From an uncultured bacterium (GTDB taxonomy: Bacteria; Verrucomicrobiota; Kiritimatiellia; RFP12; UBA1067), in contig CADCAK010000002.1 of NCBI GenBank assembly GCA_902799385.1, positions 107,801 to 171,800 on the forward strand: DNA of 64,000 bases. The letters run 5' to 3'. Position 1 is the first letter of the stretch, and every line of letters begins with the position of its first letter. The position numbers and the translations under genes were made by a program. Positions 41,667 through 51,590 of this stretch are shown piece by piece. A model generated the notes under the pieces. The model had not been told where the DNA came from. It was given only the letters and a program-made list of their open reading frames with translations, and did no database searches.

Positions 41667-42860
41667 TCAGACGGCGTGTACGAAGAGCCCGGAGCGGAGC
41701 TTGGGCTCGAACCAGGTGGACTTGGGCGGCATTATGGCCCCGGCGTCGGCTATCGCCATCATCTCCTCGACCGTGACAGGCTCCATGGCGAACGCGACGG
41801 CCGCCTCGCCGGAGTCGACCTTCGCGGCAAGCGCGGCGTCGCCGCGAATGCCGCCCATGAAGGAAATCCTCCTGTCGGTGCGCGGGTCCCCGATGCCGAG
41901 GACCGGCGCAAGCAGGCGGTCCTGCAGGTAACTGACGTCAAGCGACGAAACGACGTCCGCGCCGGACGGAATGTCCCACGAAAGGTCGGTCCAGCGGCCG
42001 TTGAAGTACATGCGGCAGTTGCGCGAGCCCTTCTGGCCGATGGTGAAGCTCTCGCTTATGCGCGACATGAACTCGTACGGCGAAAGTCCATTCAAGTCGG
42101 CGACGAGGCGGTTGTAGGCGAGGATATTGAGCTGGCTCGCCGGGAAGGCGACCGCGAGGAACCACCTGCTTTCGCCCTCGAAGCCGCGCTCCTTCGCGTA
42201 GCGCGCCGCAGCAGCGCTACGGTGGTGGCCGTCGGCGATGTAGGCGACGGGGATGCGCGCGAAGAGCTCCTGGAGCTCGTCGGCCGTGCACGACGAGGCG
42301 GACGCGATCTCCCAGACCGTGTGCCCGATGCCGTCGGGCGCGACGAAGTCGTACAGGGGCTCGCGACGGCACGCGTCGGCCACAACGAGGTCGATAGCCC
42401 TATCGTCGCGGTAGGCGAGGAACGCGGGGCCAGTGTGCGCCGAGAGCGTCTCGATGTGGCGCGTGCGGTCGTCCTCCTTGTCCTTGCGCGTCTTCTCGTG
42501 CTGCTTCAGGACGCCGGCGAGGTAGTCCCGGGTGTCGAACGTCGCGACGATCCCCGTCTGGGAATGGGAGCCCATCGTCTGGCGGTAGGCGTAGAACTTC
42601 GGCTCCGCGTCGCGCACGAGCGTGCCGTCGGCGACGAGGGCGTCGAGCGCCTTGCGCGCCTGTGCATACGCCTCGGGAGACGAGCATCCGACATCGCCGG
42701 CGAGGTCTATCTCAGGGCGCGAGACGTGCAGGAAGCTCTTGGGATTGCCGGCCGCGAGGGCCTTCGCCTCGGCCGTATCTACCACATCATAAGGAACGGA
42801 CGCGACAAGCGCCGCGTCCCCCCTGTTCGGCCTGATGGCCGCGAATGGATGGATGTTCAT
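41667..42860 (-). CDS. DUF1015 family protein
   Basis: At 397 residues this matches DUF1015: IHPFAAIRPN, VASVPYDVVDTAEAKALA, FLHVSRPEID, HEKTRKDKEDDRTRHIETL and the hallmark VAYIADGHHRSAAAARYA. The family is widespread in anaerobes and often lies near serine biosynthesis genes, but its biochemical role is not established. No serine gene is adjacent here. Confidence 0.85.
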   Translation of the reverse strand: MNIHPFAAIRPNRGDAALVASVPYDVVDTAEAKALAAGNPKSFLHVSRPEIDLAGDVGCSSPEAYAQARKALDALVADGTLVRDAEPKFYAYRQTMGSHSQTGIVATFDTRDYLAGVLKQHEKTRKDKEDDRTRHIETLSAHTGPAFLAYRDDRAIDLVVADACRREPLYDFVAPDGIGHTVWEIASASSCTADELQELFARIPVAYIADGHHRSAAAARYAKERGFEGESRWFLAVAFPASQLNILAYNRLVADLNGLSPYEFMSRISESFTIGQKGSRNCRMYFNGRWTDLSWDIPSGADVVSSLDVSYLQDRLLAPVLGIGDPRTDRRISFMGGIRGDAALAAKVDSGEAAVAFAMEPVTVEEMMAIADAGAIMPPKSTWFEPKLRSGLFVHAV

Positions 42861-42867
42861 CTCTTTC

Positions 42868-43479
42868 TCAGAAGCCGATGTTGACGAACGGCAGAAACTG
42901 GAACTCCGCGTCGCGGATTATGTTTATCGCGCCGATCTGGAAGCCGTACATCGTTTCGCTGCGGTTGATGATGCCTATCTGAATGCCCTGCGAATCGCCC
43001 GAGACGTTGACCGCGCCGACCTGGATGCCGCGATAGCTCAGGGCCTCGTTCCAGAGGCCGACCTGCACGCCGAAGCGATCGCCGCGCGCGACCGAGTTGT
43101 AGCAGCCGACCTGGACGCCCGCGCAGGCATCCTTGACATCGTTCCTGAGCACGTTGAGCTGAATGCCCTCGAAATACTCGGACCTGCCCCAGAACCCCAC
43201 GTCGACGCCGGTCACGTTCTCCTGCTTCGTGGAGCACGGCACGGTGATGCGCAGCCCCACAAGGTCAAGAGTCTCGGGGAAGTCCCAGACCGCGATGAAA
43301 GCGGGCCACAGCGCGACGTTCTTGCGCGGGGCGTCGACCTTGACCGCGAGCCCGTCGTTCTCGTCGGCCGAGAGATCGTCCACGACATCTTCGGCTGTAA
43401 CCGTCTCGGGCGCCGCAGGCGCGGCGTACATGGGAAGCGCCATTGCGGCGACCACGGCGATTGCGATAAGTTTCTTCAT
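42868..43479 (-). CDS. LA_2272-type surface-repeat protein
   Basis: The ATG at 43479 follows GGAG and opens a signal peptide (MKKLIAIAVVAAMALPMYA), giving 203 residues. The mature part has repeated GIQVGAVN, GIQIGIIN and GFQIGAIN units, the hallmark of the LA_2272 surface-repeat family, predicted beta-structured and surface-exposed. Function unknown. TATAAT lies about 35 bases upstream. Confidence 0.8.
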   Translation of the reverse strand: MKKLIAIAVVAAMALPMYAAPAAPETVTAEDVVDDLSADENDGLAVKVDAPRKNVALWPAFIAVWDFPETLDLVGLRITVPCSTKQENVTGVDVGFWGRSEYFEGIQLNVLRNDVKDACAGVQVGCYNSVARGDRFGVQVGLWNEALSYRGIQVGAVNVSGDSQGIQIGIINRSETMYGFQIGAINIIRDAEFQFLPFVNIGF

Positions 43480-43541
43480 GATGTAACTCCTATTGGAAGC
43501 GATGTGGTTATTATAGACTTTTCCCGCCGTCTTGGCAACCG

Positions 43542-44036
43542 TCATTCTACGACAACCTTGCGTATCACGACGGCCTCCTCCGGCACGTTCTCGTATGGGC
43601 CAACCGACCCAGTGCGCGACTTCGCAATCGCGTCGACGACGTCGAGGCCGTCGGTAACGCGCCCGAAGACGGCATAGCCGTACCCCTGCACGGTGGGGGC
43701 GGTGAAATCGAGGAAGCCGTTGTCCACGAGGTTGATGAAGAACTGGCTAGTCGCCGAGTTCGGGTCCATCGTGCGGGCCATCGCGATAGTCCCGCGCGCG
43801 TTCGACAGCCCGTTCATGGACTCGATGCGGATCGGCCCGCGCGTCTCCTTCTGGTTCATGTCGCGCGTGAACCCACCGCCCTGGATCATGAACCCGTCGA
43901 TGACGCGGTGGAAGATCGTGCCGTCGTAGAAGCCGCTTTTCGCGTATTCGGCGAAATTTGCGACCGTGGCGGGGGCCTTCTCTCCGTCAAGCTCTAGGGT
44001 TATCGTACCCTTGGATGTCTCAATCGTAGCTTTCAT
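43542..44036 (-). CDS. cyclophilin-type peptidyl-prolyl isomerase
   Basis: This 164-residue single-domain cyclophilin has no signal peptide, so it is cytoplasmic. [19 protein letters not shown] contains the catalytic arginine in [25 protein letters not shown] and [17 protein letters not shown] complete the fold. It catalyses Pro cis-trans isomerisation. Its ATG is 7 bases after TATAAT, so its transcript is probably leaderless. Confidence 0.93.
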   Translation of the reverse strand: MKATIETSKGTITLELDGEKAPATVANFAEYAKSGFYDGTIFHRVIDGFMIQGGGFTRDMNQKETRGPIRIESMNGLSNARGTIAMARTMDPNSATSQFFINLVDNGFLDFTAPTVQGYGYAVFGRVTDGLDVVDAIAKSRTGSVGPYENVPEEAVVIRKVVVE

Positions 44037-44043
44037 GGGCGTA

Positions 44044-44049
44044 ATTATA
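44044..44049 (-). promoter_or_regulatory. -10 element of cyclophilin gene, leaderless
   Basis: TGGTATAAT on the minus strand ends 7 bases before the ATG at 44036, leaving essentially no leader. It lies between the cyclophilin start and the gatA stop (44045). Confidence 0.6.
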
Positions 44050-45460
44050 CCACATTCCCCCGGATTTCTTCAAATGCTTTCGATACCCTCAGGAGCTTCG
44101 CCTCGTCGAAGGCACCGCAGACGAACTGCACCCCCACCGGCATTTTCGTGTCGCCGGAGAAGCCCGCAGGCACCGACGATGCGCAGACGCCCGCGAGCGA
44201 GGAAGGTATCGTGAAGAGGTCGTTCAGATACATCGTGAGCGGGTCCTGCAACTCGCCGAGGCGGAACGCGGGCGTCGGCGCACAGGGCGTGAGGAGCGCG
44301 TCGCATCTGGCGAACGCCTCGTCGAAGTCGCGCTTGATGAGCGTGCGGACCTTCTGGGCCCTGCCGTAGTAGGCGTCGTAGTATCCGCTCGAAAGGACGT
44401 ACGTCCCCATGATGATGCGGCGCTTCACCTCCGGGCCGAAGCCCTCGGCGCGGCTCTTGGTGTAGAGAGAATAGACGTCCGCGGCCCCGGCGGAGCGGTG
44501 GCCGTACCGCACTCCGTCGAACCTCGCGAGGTTGGCGCTCGCCTCGGCGGGCGCGACGATGTAGTATACGGCCATCGCGTATTCGGTGTGTGGGAGCGAT
44601 ACCTCGACGAGCTCAGCGCCGGCCGCCTCGCACTTCTTCACCGCCTCGTCCGTAATGCGCCTGACCTCCGGGTCAAGCCCCCTGACGTCGAAGTACTCCT
44701 TCGCGATCCCGATGCGAACGCCCTTCATCGTGGCGCCGACGAGGGACGCCGCGTAGTCAGGAACGGAAACCCTGGGCGTCGTGCCGTCCATCTCGTCGTG
44801 TCCGGCGAGCGCACTGAGCAGTATCGCCGCGTCCTCGACAGACTTCGCCATCGGGCCCACCTGGTCGAGCGAGCTCGCGAACGCCGTGACGCCGTAGCGG
44901 CTCACGCGCCCGTAGCTGGGCTTTACGCCGACACAGTTGCAGAAGCTCGCAGGCTGACGAATCGAACCGCCCGTATCGGTGCCGAGCGCCGCGATGCAGA
45001 GATTCCCGCCCACGGCCGCCGCGCTGCCACCAGAACTGCCGCCCGGCACGCGGTCGGTGTCGTATGGGTTCCTCGTGACGCCGAGCCCGGAGTTCTCGGT
45101 GGACGAGCCCATCGCGAACTCATCCATGTTGACGCGCCCTGCGGGGATGAAGTCGTGCGACTTCATGTTCCTTATCACCGTCGCGTCGTACGGCGAGACG
45201 TAGCCATTCAATATCTTCGACGCGCACGTACACGGCTGGCCCGCGACGTTGATGAGGTCCTTTACGGCAATCGGCACCGCCTTGGGGTTCTCGCGCGCAA
45301 GGGCAAGCGCCTGCCCCTCGTCGAAGGTGAGATACGCGCCGATCTCGGCGTTCTTCGCGTGAAAGCGGTCGATGATTGCCTGCGTCAGCTCGACCGAGGA
45401 GAACTCGCCCTTCGCAAGCCCCTCGCGCGCCGCCTTGATTCCAAGTTCGTAAAGTTCCAT
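44045..45460 (-). CDS. gatA: Asp/Glu-tRNA amidotransferase subunit A
   Basis: From ATG 45460, 471 residues. The amidase-signature subunit releases ammonia from glutamine to convert Glu-tRNA(Gln) or Asp-tRNA(Asn). [10 protein letters not shown] holds the catalytic lysine and [13 protein letters not shown] the Ser region; [14 protein letters not shown] carries the nucleophile serine. gatC lies immediately upstream; gatB is not in this window. Confidence 0.95.
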   Translation of the reverse strand: MELYELGIKAAREGLAKGEFSSVELTQAIIDRFHAKNAEIGAYLTFDEGQALALARENPKAVPIAVKDLINVAGQPCTCASKILNGYVSPYDATVIRNMKSHDFIPAGRVNMDEFAMGSSTENSGLGVTRNPYDTDRVPGGSSGGSAAAVGGNLCIAALGTDTGGSIRQPASFCNCVGVKPSYGRVSRYGVTAFASSLDQVGPMAKSVEDAAILLSALAGHDEMDGTTPRVSVPDYAASLVGATMKGVRIGIAKEYFDVRGLDPEVRRITDEAVKKCEAAGAELVEVSLPHTEYAMAVYYIVAPAEASANLARFDGVRYGHRSAGAADVYSLYTKSRAEGFGPEVKRRIIMGTYVLSSGYYDAYYGRAQKVRTLIKRDFDEAFARCDALLTPCAPTPAFRLGELQDPLTMYLNDLFTIPSSLAGVCASSVPAGFSGDTKMPVGVQFVCGAFDEAKLLRVSKAFEEIRGNVV

Positions 45461-45461
45461 G

Positions 45462-45752
45462 TCAGCTCTCCGCTCCTTCGACGATCTTGGGCAGAAGGAA
45501 CTCGTCGCCCACGCGCTTGGGCGCGTTGGCAAGCGCGGCTTCGGCCGCAAGCGACGGCCGCACCTCGTCCTCGCGAAACGCGTTGACGAGCGTCCGTCCG
45601 TGCATCATCGGCTCCACGCCCTCGACGTCCACCTCTGAAATCTTCTCAACGTACTTGACGATGTTCTCGAGCTGCGGCTGGAACACAGCCTTCTCCTCGT
45701 CCGTGAGCTCAAGCCTCGCGAGCTCCGCGACATACCCTACATCGATCTTCAT
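45462..45752 (-). CDS. gatC: Asp/Glu-tRNA amidotransferase subunit C
   Basis: The 96-residue GatC opens with the typical DVGYVAELARLELTDEEKAVF and continues VEKISEVDVEGVEPMMH. It stabilises the GatA-GatB complex. It ends two bases before the gatA start, a standard gatCA arrangement. Confidence 0.95.
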   Translation of the reverse strand: MKIDVGYVAELARLELTDEEKAVFQPQLENIVKYVEKISEVDVEGVEPMMHGRTLVNAFREDEVRPSLAAEAALANAPKRVGDEFLLPKIVEGAES

Positions 45753-45755
45753 GGC

Positions 45756-46925
45756 CTACCTAATCCAGCTTGGCGTTATCCAGTTGCCGGCGGCGCGGAA
45801 CATCTGGCACGGCTCGTCGCCGCCCTCCGACGCCTCGACCGAGTCAACGATGAAAAGGGCCTTGTCGCGTCCCGCGACGAGGTGGCGCCCATCACGCGAC
45901 CACACGGGATGCTCCCAGCTGCCGGGCGACGTAACGAGCTTCGCGGCGGAGTCACCCGCCCTGGGGTCCATGACGGCGACCTGGGCGAGCCCGCCGCGCT
46001 TCGTGATGTACGCGATGCGCCCGTCGGCGCCCCAGTCGGGATCGACGTTCTGCGAACCCCTGGCCGTAAGGCGGCGCTTCGCCTTCGTGGCGACGTTTAC
46101 AACGTATATCTGCGGATGGCGCGTCTCGTCGGACACGTACGCGATCTCGGTCCCGTCGGGGCTCCACGTCGGCTGGCCCTCGCTCGCGGTCTTCGTGTTG
46201 GTGAGACGCGTGTAGCGCCCGCCCGAGAGGACGTAGAGCTCGGGGTTCCCCTGAAACGAGGCCGTCACCGCGACCTTCGTGCCGTCGGGCGAGACTACCG
46301 CAGGGGACGAGACCCCCTTCAGGTTGAACGCAAGCTTGCGCGCCCCCGTCTCGACGTCGTGGTCGAATATCTGCTGGCCGCCGTTGAGGTAACCGATGTA
46401 GCTGACCGTGTTCGCGTTCTTCCAGCGGGGCCCCACGGCCGCCTTGCCGTCGCTCGTAAGCTGGCGGACGTCCTGACCGTCTGGATAGCATACGCAGAGC
46501 TCCGACGACATCGGGCTCTTGCGCGAGACGAACACAATGCGGTCGCACGCAAAGCCCTTCTGCCCGTTCTCGGACATGGCGGCGCACATGGCGTCGCTCA
46601 TCCTACGCGCGGCCATCCTGATCGACTTGTCGTCGCCAGCCGGGGCGGGCGAGCTCAGTGACTTGCCCGCGCCGGACGCCGTTACCGTGCCGCCGATGGA
46701 ACCCGTCACCTTGATAGCGCCGCCGCTCACCACCTGAAAGCACCCGGAGAGCTCCAGGTTGCGCTTCAGCGTCTTCGAGTAAGTCTCGGCACCGGCCCCG
46801 GTCACGGAGATCGAAACCGACTTCTTCTGGTGCGCGCCGACGCCGATGACGTCAACGACAGTCGCGCCGCCTGCGGCGACCGCGGCCATTGCCGCGCATG
46901 CGAGGAACACAGATTTACATGTCAT
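45756..46925 (-). CDS. TolB-like beta-propeller protein
   Basis: The ATG at 46925 follows AAAGGAAAAGGAAA, giving 389 residues with a signal peptide (MTCKSVFLACAAMAAVAAGG). A short N-terminal alpha/beta domain is followed by propeller blades with repeated SPDGT and TWSPDGTEIAYVSDE motifs (WD40-like PD40). This is the architecture of TolB, the periplasmic Tol-Pal component. No tolA, tolQ, tolR or pal is adjacent, so a different periplasmic role is possible. Confidence 0.75.
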   Translation of the reverse strand: MTCKSVFLACAAMAAVAAGGATVVDVIGVGAHQKKSVSISVTGAGAETYSKTLKRNLELSGCFQVVSGGAIKVTGSIGGTVTASGAGKSLSSPAPAGDDKSIRMAARRMSDAMCAAMSENGQKGFACDRIVFVSRKSPMSSELCVCYPDGQDVRQLTSDGKAAVGPRWKNANTVSYIGYLNGGQQIFDHDVETGARKLAFNLKGVSSPAVVSPDGTKVAVTASFQGNPELYVLSGGRYTRLTNTKTASEGQPTWSPDGTEIAYVSDETRHPQIYVVNVATKAKRRLTARGSQNVDPDWGADGRIAYITKRGGLAQVAVMDPRAGDSAAKLVTSPGSWEHPVWSRDGRHLVAGRDKALFIVDSVEASEGGDEPCQMFRAAGNWITPSWIR

Positions 46926-46970
46926 TTCCTTTTCCTTTCGTTTATGGCCTTGCGCCTTCCCCACGGAACT

Positions 46971-48191
46971 TCACGTCGTGTAGTCGGCGTTGATGTGCAC
47001 GTAGTCGAGCGACAGGTCGCAAGTGTATATCGTGCTCTCAGCCGTGCCGAGGTGCAGGTCCACGACGACCGAGAACGCGTCCTTCTCCATGACTTTCGCG
47101 AGCTTCGCGAGCTGCCTCTCGTCCGCGACCTTCCCGAAGCGAAACGCCCATGCGCCGTCGTAGAAGACCTCTGCCTTCATGTCCTCGACGTCCGCGCCGG
47201 AGTAGCCGACCGCCGCGAGGACGCGCCCCCAGTTGGGGTCCTTGCCGAACCAGCTCGTCTTTGCGAGCGGCGACTTGGCGACGGCGCGAGCGGCGCGCTC
47301 GGCGTCGCGCTCGCTCTTCGCGCCCTTCACGGTCACGGTGACGAACTTCGTCGCGCCCTCGCCGTCCGTCGCCATCTGGCGGGCGAGCGAGATGCACACC
47401 GCCTCGAGCGCGGCACGGAAAGCGTCGAAGTCCCTGCCCGGGGCGTCGATCTCGCGGTTCCCGGCCTTGCCGGAGGCGAGGATGAAAAGCGAGTCGTTCG
47501 TAGACTCGTCGCCGTCGACGACGAGGCGGTTGAAACTGCGGCCCACGGCGAGCTGGAGGGCGCGCTTCAGCATCCGCGGCGAAACCGCCGCGTCTGTCGT
47601 GAGAAAGCCGAGCATCGTCGCCATGTTGGGCTCGATCATCCCAGAGCCCTTCGACATGCCGCCGACAGTCACCTTCCTGCCGCCGATGGCTACTGTCGCG
47701 CACGCCTCTTTCGGCCGCGTATCGGTAGTCATCACCGCCTTGGCCGCGGCAAGTCCGTGGGCGGACGTGCGCCCAAGCGCCTTTGTAGCCGATTTCATCC
47801 CAGCGAGAAGCCTGTCAACGGGAAGTCGTCGCCCGATGACGCCGGTGGACGCGACGAGCACGTGGTGCGGGTCGAGACCGAGTTCGCCTGCGGTGACGAG
47901 CGCCGAAAGACGCGCGTCTGCGAGGCCCTGCTCGCCGGTGCACGCGTTCGCGCAGCCGGAATTGGCGAGGATGGCCTGGACGCGCCCACCCTTCACGACC
48001 GAGCGGTCGTAGACGACCGGAGCGGCGGCAACCTTGTTCGTCGTGAACACCGCGGCCGCCGCGCATGGCGCATCGGCGACGATAAGCGCGACATCGTTGC
48101 GCCCCTTGTACTTGATCCCCGCCGCGACGCCCGCCGCGCGGAAACCCTTGGCGGAACACACGCCGCCCCTTGCTGTCCTGAAAATGGCCAT
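46971..48191 (-). CDS. argJ: glutamate N-acetyltransferase/NAGS ArgJ
   Basis: The ATG at 48191 is chosen because an upstream in-frame start overlaps the -10, giving 406 residues. ArgJ moves acetyl from N-acetylornithine to glutamate in arginine synthesis. The autocleavage region KGSGMIEPNMATMLGFL has the Ala-Thr site where the new N-terminal Thr becomes the nucleophile. ANSGCANACTGEQG and the C-terminal DPNWGRVLAAVGYSG are also conserved. No other arg gene is in this window. Confidence 0.93.
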   Translation of the reverse strand: MAIFRTARGGVCSAKGFRAAGVAAGIKYKGRNDVALIVADAPCAAAAVFTTNKVAAAPVVYDRSVVKGGRVQAILANSGCANACTGEQGLADARLSALVTAGELGLDPHHVLVASTGVIGRRLPVDRLLAGMKSATKALGRTSAHGLAAAKAVMTTDTRPKEACATVAIGGRKVTVGGMSKGSGMIEPNMATMLGFLTTDAAVSPRMLKRALQLAVGRSFNRLVVDGDESTNDSLFILASGKAGNREIDAPGRDFDAFRAALEAVCISLARQMATDGEGATKFVTVTVKGAKSERDAERAARAVAKSPLAKTSWFGKDPNWGRVLAAVGYSGADVEDMKAEVFYDGAWAFRFGKVADERQLAKLAKVMEKDAFSVVVDLHLGTAESTIYTCDLSLDYVHINADYTT

Positions 48192-48198
48192 GGTCGGC

Positions 48199-48204
48199 AT
48201 TATA
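48199..48204 (-). promoter_or_regulatory. -10 element of argJ, leaderless
   Basis: TATAAT on the minus strand (preceded by CGG) ends 7 bases before the ATG at 48191. No ribosome site is present, consistent with a leaderless transcript. Confidence 0.55.
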
Positions 48205-48216
48205 CCGCGTCACCTC

Positions 48217-48975
48217 TCATTTCTGGCGGCCCTCCTCAGCAGGTTCCGCCGGGGGCTTGGGAAGAAGGCTGTCCACCGAATAGCCTGGCACGACGTAGAC
48301 CCACTCGGAGTTGTCGAGCTTGAAGTAGCGGTCGCTGCCGTCCTTCACCTTGTTGCCGATGGTCGCGACGCGGTTGGTGTCGCCCGCCACCGTCACCTTG
48401 GCGACGACGCCCGTCGCGAAGCCGAGATCCGCCTCGGCGACGCCCTCCGCGATGTCGTTGAACGAGATCCACGGGGTATCGACGATCTTCGTCTCGACCC
48501 ACGCCTTGCCGTCAGCGCCAAACGCATCGAGCGAATCGGAGACGAGCACCGTCTCGCCCGCGAACGCCGCATAGCGCCCGTGGCCCCACTTCGCGTGCTT
48601 CTCGCCGAGCTGAAGCGAGGCGAGCTCCCTGCCGGAGGCGTCCTTGAGCGTAAGCGCGTCGGCCGATTCCAACTTCTTGCCGCGCACGACCTGACCGACC
48701 TTGAGCTCGGTGAGCTTCAGAAGGTTCTCGGCAAGCTTCGCGTGGTCTGCGGGATAGTTGTGGTAGGTCTCGACGACCCAGCCCCTGTCGCCCGCCGCGA
48801 GCCTCAGCTTGTCGCCGAGCTCGACGCGCGCGACTTCGGACATGTCGATCTTCGGGAACACCGCCTTGCCGTTCAGCGTCGCCCCCGACGGCCTGGAGCC
48901 AGACGAGAGGCACCATGCCGCGCCGCCGATGACGGCGGCCGCCCCCACGAGCACGACCAGATTCCTAGTTGTCAT
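48217..48975 (-). CDS. DUF4340 periplasmic protein of ABC operon
   Basis: The 252-residue protein begins with an N-terminal anchor (LVVLVGAAAVIGGAAWCL) followed by a secreted domain typical of DUF4340: RVELGDKLRLAAGDRGWVV, LLKLTELKVGQVV, LGEKHAKWGHGRYAAF and WISFNDIAEG. DUF4340 genes commonly follow GldG-like ABC exporters. Here it lies 20 bases downstream of the fused permease gene. Confidence 0.8.
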   Translation of the reverse strand: MTTRNLVVLVGAAAVIGGAAWCLSSGSRPSGATLNGKAVFPKIDMSEVARVELGDKLRLAAGDRGWVVETYHNYPADHAKLAENLLKLTELKVGQVVRGKKLESADALTLKDASGRELASLQLGEKHAKWGHGRYAAFAGETVLVSDSLDAFGADGKAWVETKIVDTPWISFNDIAEGVAEADLGFATGVVAKVTVAGDTNRVATIGNKVKDGSDRYFKLDNSEWVYVVPGYSVDSLLPKPPAEPAEEGRQK

Positions 48976-48994
48976 TTCGGTTTGTCCTTTCTTC

Positions 48995-51574
48995 TCATGC
49001 GCGCCTGCGGCGCAGATAGCCGCGCAGCAGGCCGAACAGCACGACGAGCGCCGGCACTAGCGCGATGTTGACGATCTTTAGCCGGAGGCCAAGCGAGTCG
49101 ATGTCGGCCGTAAGCTCCTTGCGGACGTTCTTGAGCTGCTTTCTCGTGTCGGCCTGGGCCTTCCTCAGCTTCACGATCTCGTCCTGCTGCTCCTTCGAGA
49201 GGATGAAGCGCTCGCCGTCCTTCTTCTCGCGCTGGAGCGCGGAGAGGCGCTGCTGAGTCTGTTGGAGCTCCTCCTGAAACGCCGCCTCCCTCGCCTGCCA
49301 CTTCTTCGTCGCCTCGGCCTCAAGCTCGTTCACGACGATGAACGGGCGGTCAGACGCGCCGCGCGAGCGGACGCCGATGAGCTCCTCGCGTCCGGCAAAC
49401 TGCTCGATGACGTTCGAGAAGAGCATGAGGTTCTCGTTGATGAGCTGCGGTATCGACCCGAAGGGCGTGCGCATCATCCTGACGCAGAAGTCGTCGGCGA
49501 GGAAGTCGGAGTCGGCGAATAGCATGACATTGCCATTCCCCTCGGCGAGAGCCTTCGAGACGTCGTTAGTGCCGTCCGGCCCCTTCGGGAACGCCGTCTT
49601 GAACGTGCCGGAGAGTCGCGCGGCGAGGATGCGCTCCTTCCCGTCGGGAACCATGTCCTTCATCCCGCCGTACTGCATGGACATCTTGTCTACCGCGCAG
49701 GAGTTGCCCTTCGAGGTCGTGACGACCGGCGCGAACGAAAGGTCCATATCCTTCTTCTCGAACGAGAACGCACCGGCAAACGGGAACATCACGTTCGTGA
49801 GCTCCGCGACGAGGAGATCGCCCTTGTCCATGTTCGCCTTGCCTAAGGAGAGGAACGCCGGGTTCGACTCGACACCGCCCTGCCCGTTGTTCAGCTTCGT
49901 CGCGGCCTCGAGGTCGCAGGCGATCTTCCCGTCCTCGAACTTAACGCCCCACGCGTCGAAGAGCTTGCCGAGCGTCGAGGGACCGTCGCCGCCCATCTGC
50001 CCCATCATCGGGTTCTGGCCCTGGCGGGAGGACTGCATGTCCTTGATGCTGAACGGATCGACGCACGCGACGAGCTTGCCGCCACGAAGCACGAACTGGT
50101 CGATTGCATAGAGCGTCTTGTCGGAGAGGTTCTTCGCATGGACCATGACGAGTGTCTTGACATCCTCGTCAATCGACTCTGCGTCGGGCGCAATCTCGCG
50201 CACCTCGTAGTCCTTGGCGAGTTCCGCGAATGCTGCCCAGCCCTGCGGCGGGCGCTGGCCCATCTGCATCATCATCGGGTTCGCCTTGCCGCCGACAACG
50301 TCGGGAAGCGAAGTCATCACGCCGACGACGGGACGCTCCGGCCACGCAACGCGCGTGACGAGGCGCGTCAGGTCGTATTCAAGCGTCGACTCCGTGCGGG
50401 GCGAAAGGACGCCCAAGGTCTCCTCGCGGTCGCCGCACACTGCGACGATGCCGAAGTATATCCCTGCGCCGAACGGATTGCCGTCGGTCTGCGGCTCTAC
50501 GCCATAGCGTTGCGCCCACTCCTCGGCGTCGGAATCGGGCTTCGGGTCGTATGTCTCGACGACGAGCCGGCCGCCGCCTGCGCGCTCGTACTCCTTGAGC
50601 AGGTTGCCGACCTGCTGGGCATACGTCTTGAGCGCCATCGGCATCTCGGCGGACGAGGAGCTGACGTAGTACTTGAACGTAACGTCCTCGGCGAGCTGGG
50701 CGAGCACCGCCTTTGAGCCCTTCGAGAGCGTATAGAGTTTCTCCGCAGTCATATCGGCGCGAAGCGGCAGGTTCGCGAGTATGACGACGGAAGACGCCGC
50801 GATCGCACCGACGAGAACGAGACCCGCGACGCCCTTCGACGCGCCGCGGCGGCCGTCGGTGACGGTCTTCGCCGCAACGAGCATGAAGACGACCATCGCG
50901 AAGTAGTAGCCGACGTCGGCGAAGTCGACGACGCCCTTTCGCATCGACTCGAAGTGCGAGAGGAGCGAGCACGACGCGACCGCGTCCGTTATCGCCGTCG
51001 GTACGCCCCACGCGGCGACCGCGCCAATCACCGGGTCGAACCCGATGATGAGGAGCAGGAAGACGAGCGCGAGCGACACGACGAATCCGACCACAGACGA
51101 GCGCGACAAAGTCGACGCGAAGACGCCGATTGCGACTGCCGCACCTGCGAGGAGGAGCGAGCCGAGGTAGCCGCAGAACACGGCGCCCCAGTCGGGCGAG
51201 CCGAGGTAGCCGGCCGTGAGCGCAACGGGGAACGTGAGCGCAAGGCCGATTCCGACGAAGCTCCACGCGGCGAGGAACTTGCCAACGAGGACTTCGAAGA
51301 TCGTCACTGGGAGCGTGAGCAGAAGCTCCGCCGTTCCGTTGCGGCGCTCATCGGCCCAGAGGCCCATCGTCGCCGCGGGAACGAGAAGCAGATACACCCA
51401 CGGGTGCCAGAAGAAGAACGGCGTGAGATCCGCCTGGCGGCGCTCGTAGAACATCGCGACGCCGAAGGTAAGGAACCCAGCGAGCACGAGAAATGCCGTC
51501 AAGAACACATACGCGACCGGCGAATCGAAGTATGCCCTGAACTCGCGCTTGAACACTGCAATCGTATTTTTCAT
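48995..51574 (-). CDS. fused GldF/GldG-like ABC exporter permease
   Basis: At 859 residues this joins two proteins usually encoded apart. Residues ~1-250 are an ABC-2 permease with six spans (KREFRAYFDSPVAYVF, ADERRNGTAELLLTLPV). From ~255 it becomes a GldG-like protein with an anchor, RADMTAEKLYTLSKGSKAVL, the VVETYDPKPDSD region and DADSDF-like segments (MLFADSDFLADDF). A coiled coil (about 750-825) and a final membrane span with a basic end (RGYLRRRRA) close it. With the ATPase gene it forms an exporter related to the Bacteroidetes gliding system; the substrate is unknown. Confidence 0.85.
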   Translation of the reverse strand: MKNTIAVFKREFRAYFDSPVAYVFLTAFLVLAGFLTFGVAMFYERRQADLTPFFFWHPWVYLLLVPAATMGLWADERRNGTAELLLTLPVTIFEVLVGKFLAAWSFVGIGLALTFPVALTAGYLGSPDWGAVFCGYLGSLLLAGAAVAIGVFASTLSRSSVVGFVVSLALVFLLLIIGFDPVIGAVAAWGVPTAITDAVASCSLLSHFESMRKGVVDFADVGYYFAMVVFMLVAAKTVTDGRRGASKGVAGLVLVGAIAASSVVILANLPLRADMTAEKLYTLSKGSKAVLAQLAEDVTFKYYVSSSSAEMPMALKTYAQQVGNLLKEYERAGGGRLVVETYDPKPDSDAEEWAQRYGVEPQTDGNPFGAGIYFGIVAVCGDREETLGVLSPRTESTLEYDLTRLVTRVAWPERPVVGVMTSLPDVVGGKANPMMMQMGQRPPQGWAAFAELAKDYEVREIAPDAESIDEDVKTLVMVHAKNLSDKTLYAIDQFVLRGGKLVACVDPFSIKDMQSSRQGQNPMMGQMGGDGPSTLGKLFDAWGVKFEDGKIACDLEAATKLNNGQGGVESNPAFLSLGKANMDKGDLLVAELTNVMFPFAGAFSFEKKDMDLSFAPVVTTSKGNSCAVDKMSMQYGGMKDMVPDGKERILAARLSGTFKTAFPKGPDGTNDVSKALAEGNGNVMLFADSDFLADDFCVRMMRTPFGSIPQLINENLMLFSNVIEQFAGREELIGVRSRGASDRPFIVVNELEAEATKKWQAREAAFQEELQQTQQRLSALQREKKDGERFILSKEQQDEIVKLRKAQADTRKQLKNVRKELTADIDSLGLRLKIVNIALVPALVVLFGLLRGYLRRRRA

Positions 51575-51590
51575 GTTTCCGCCTCCTTTC

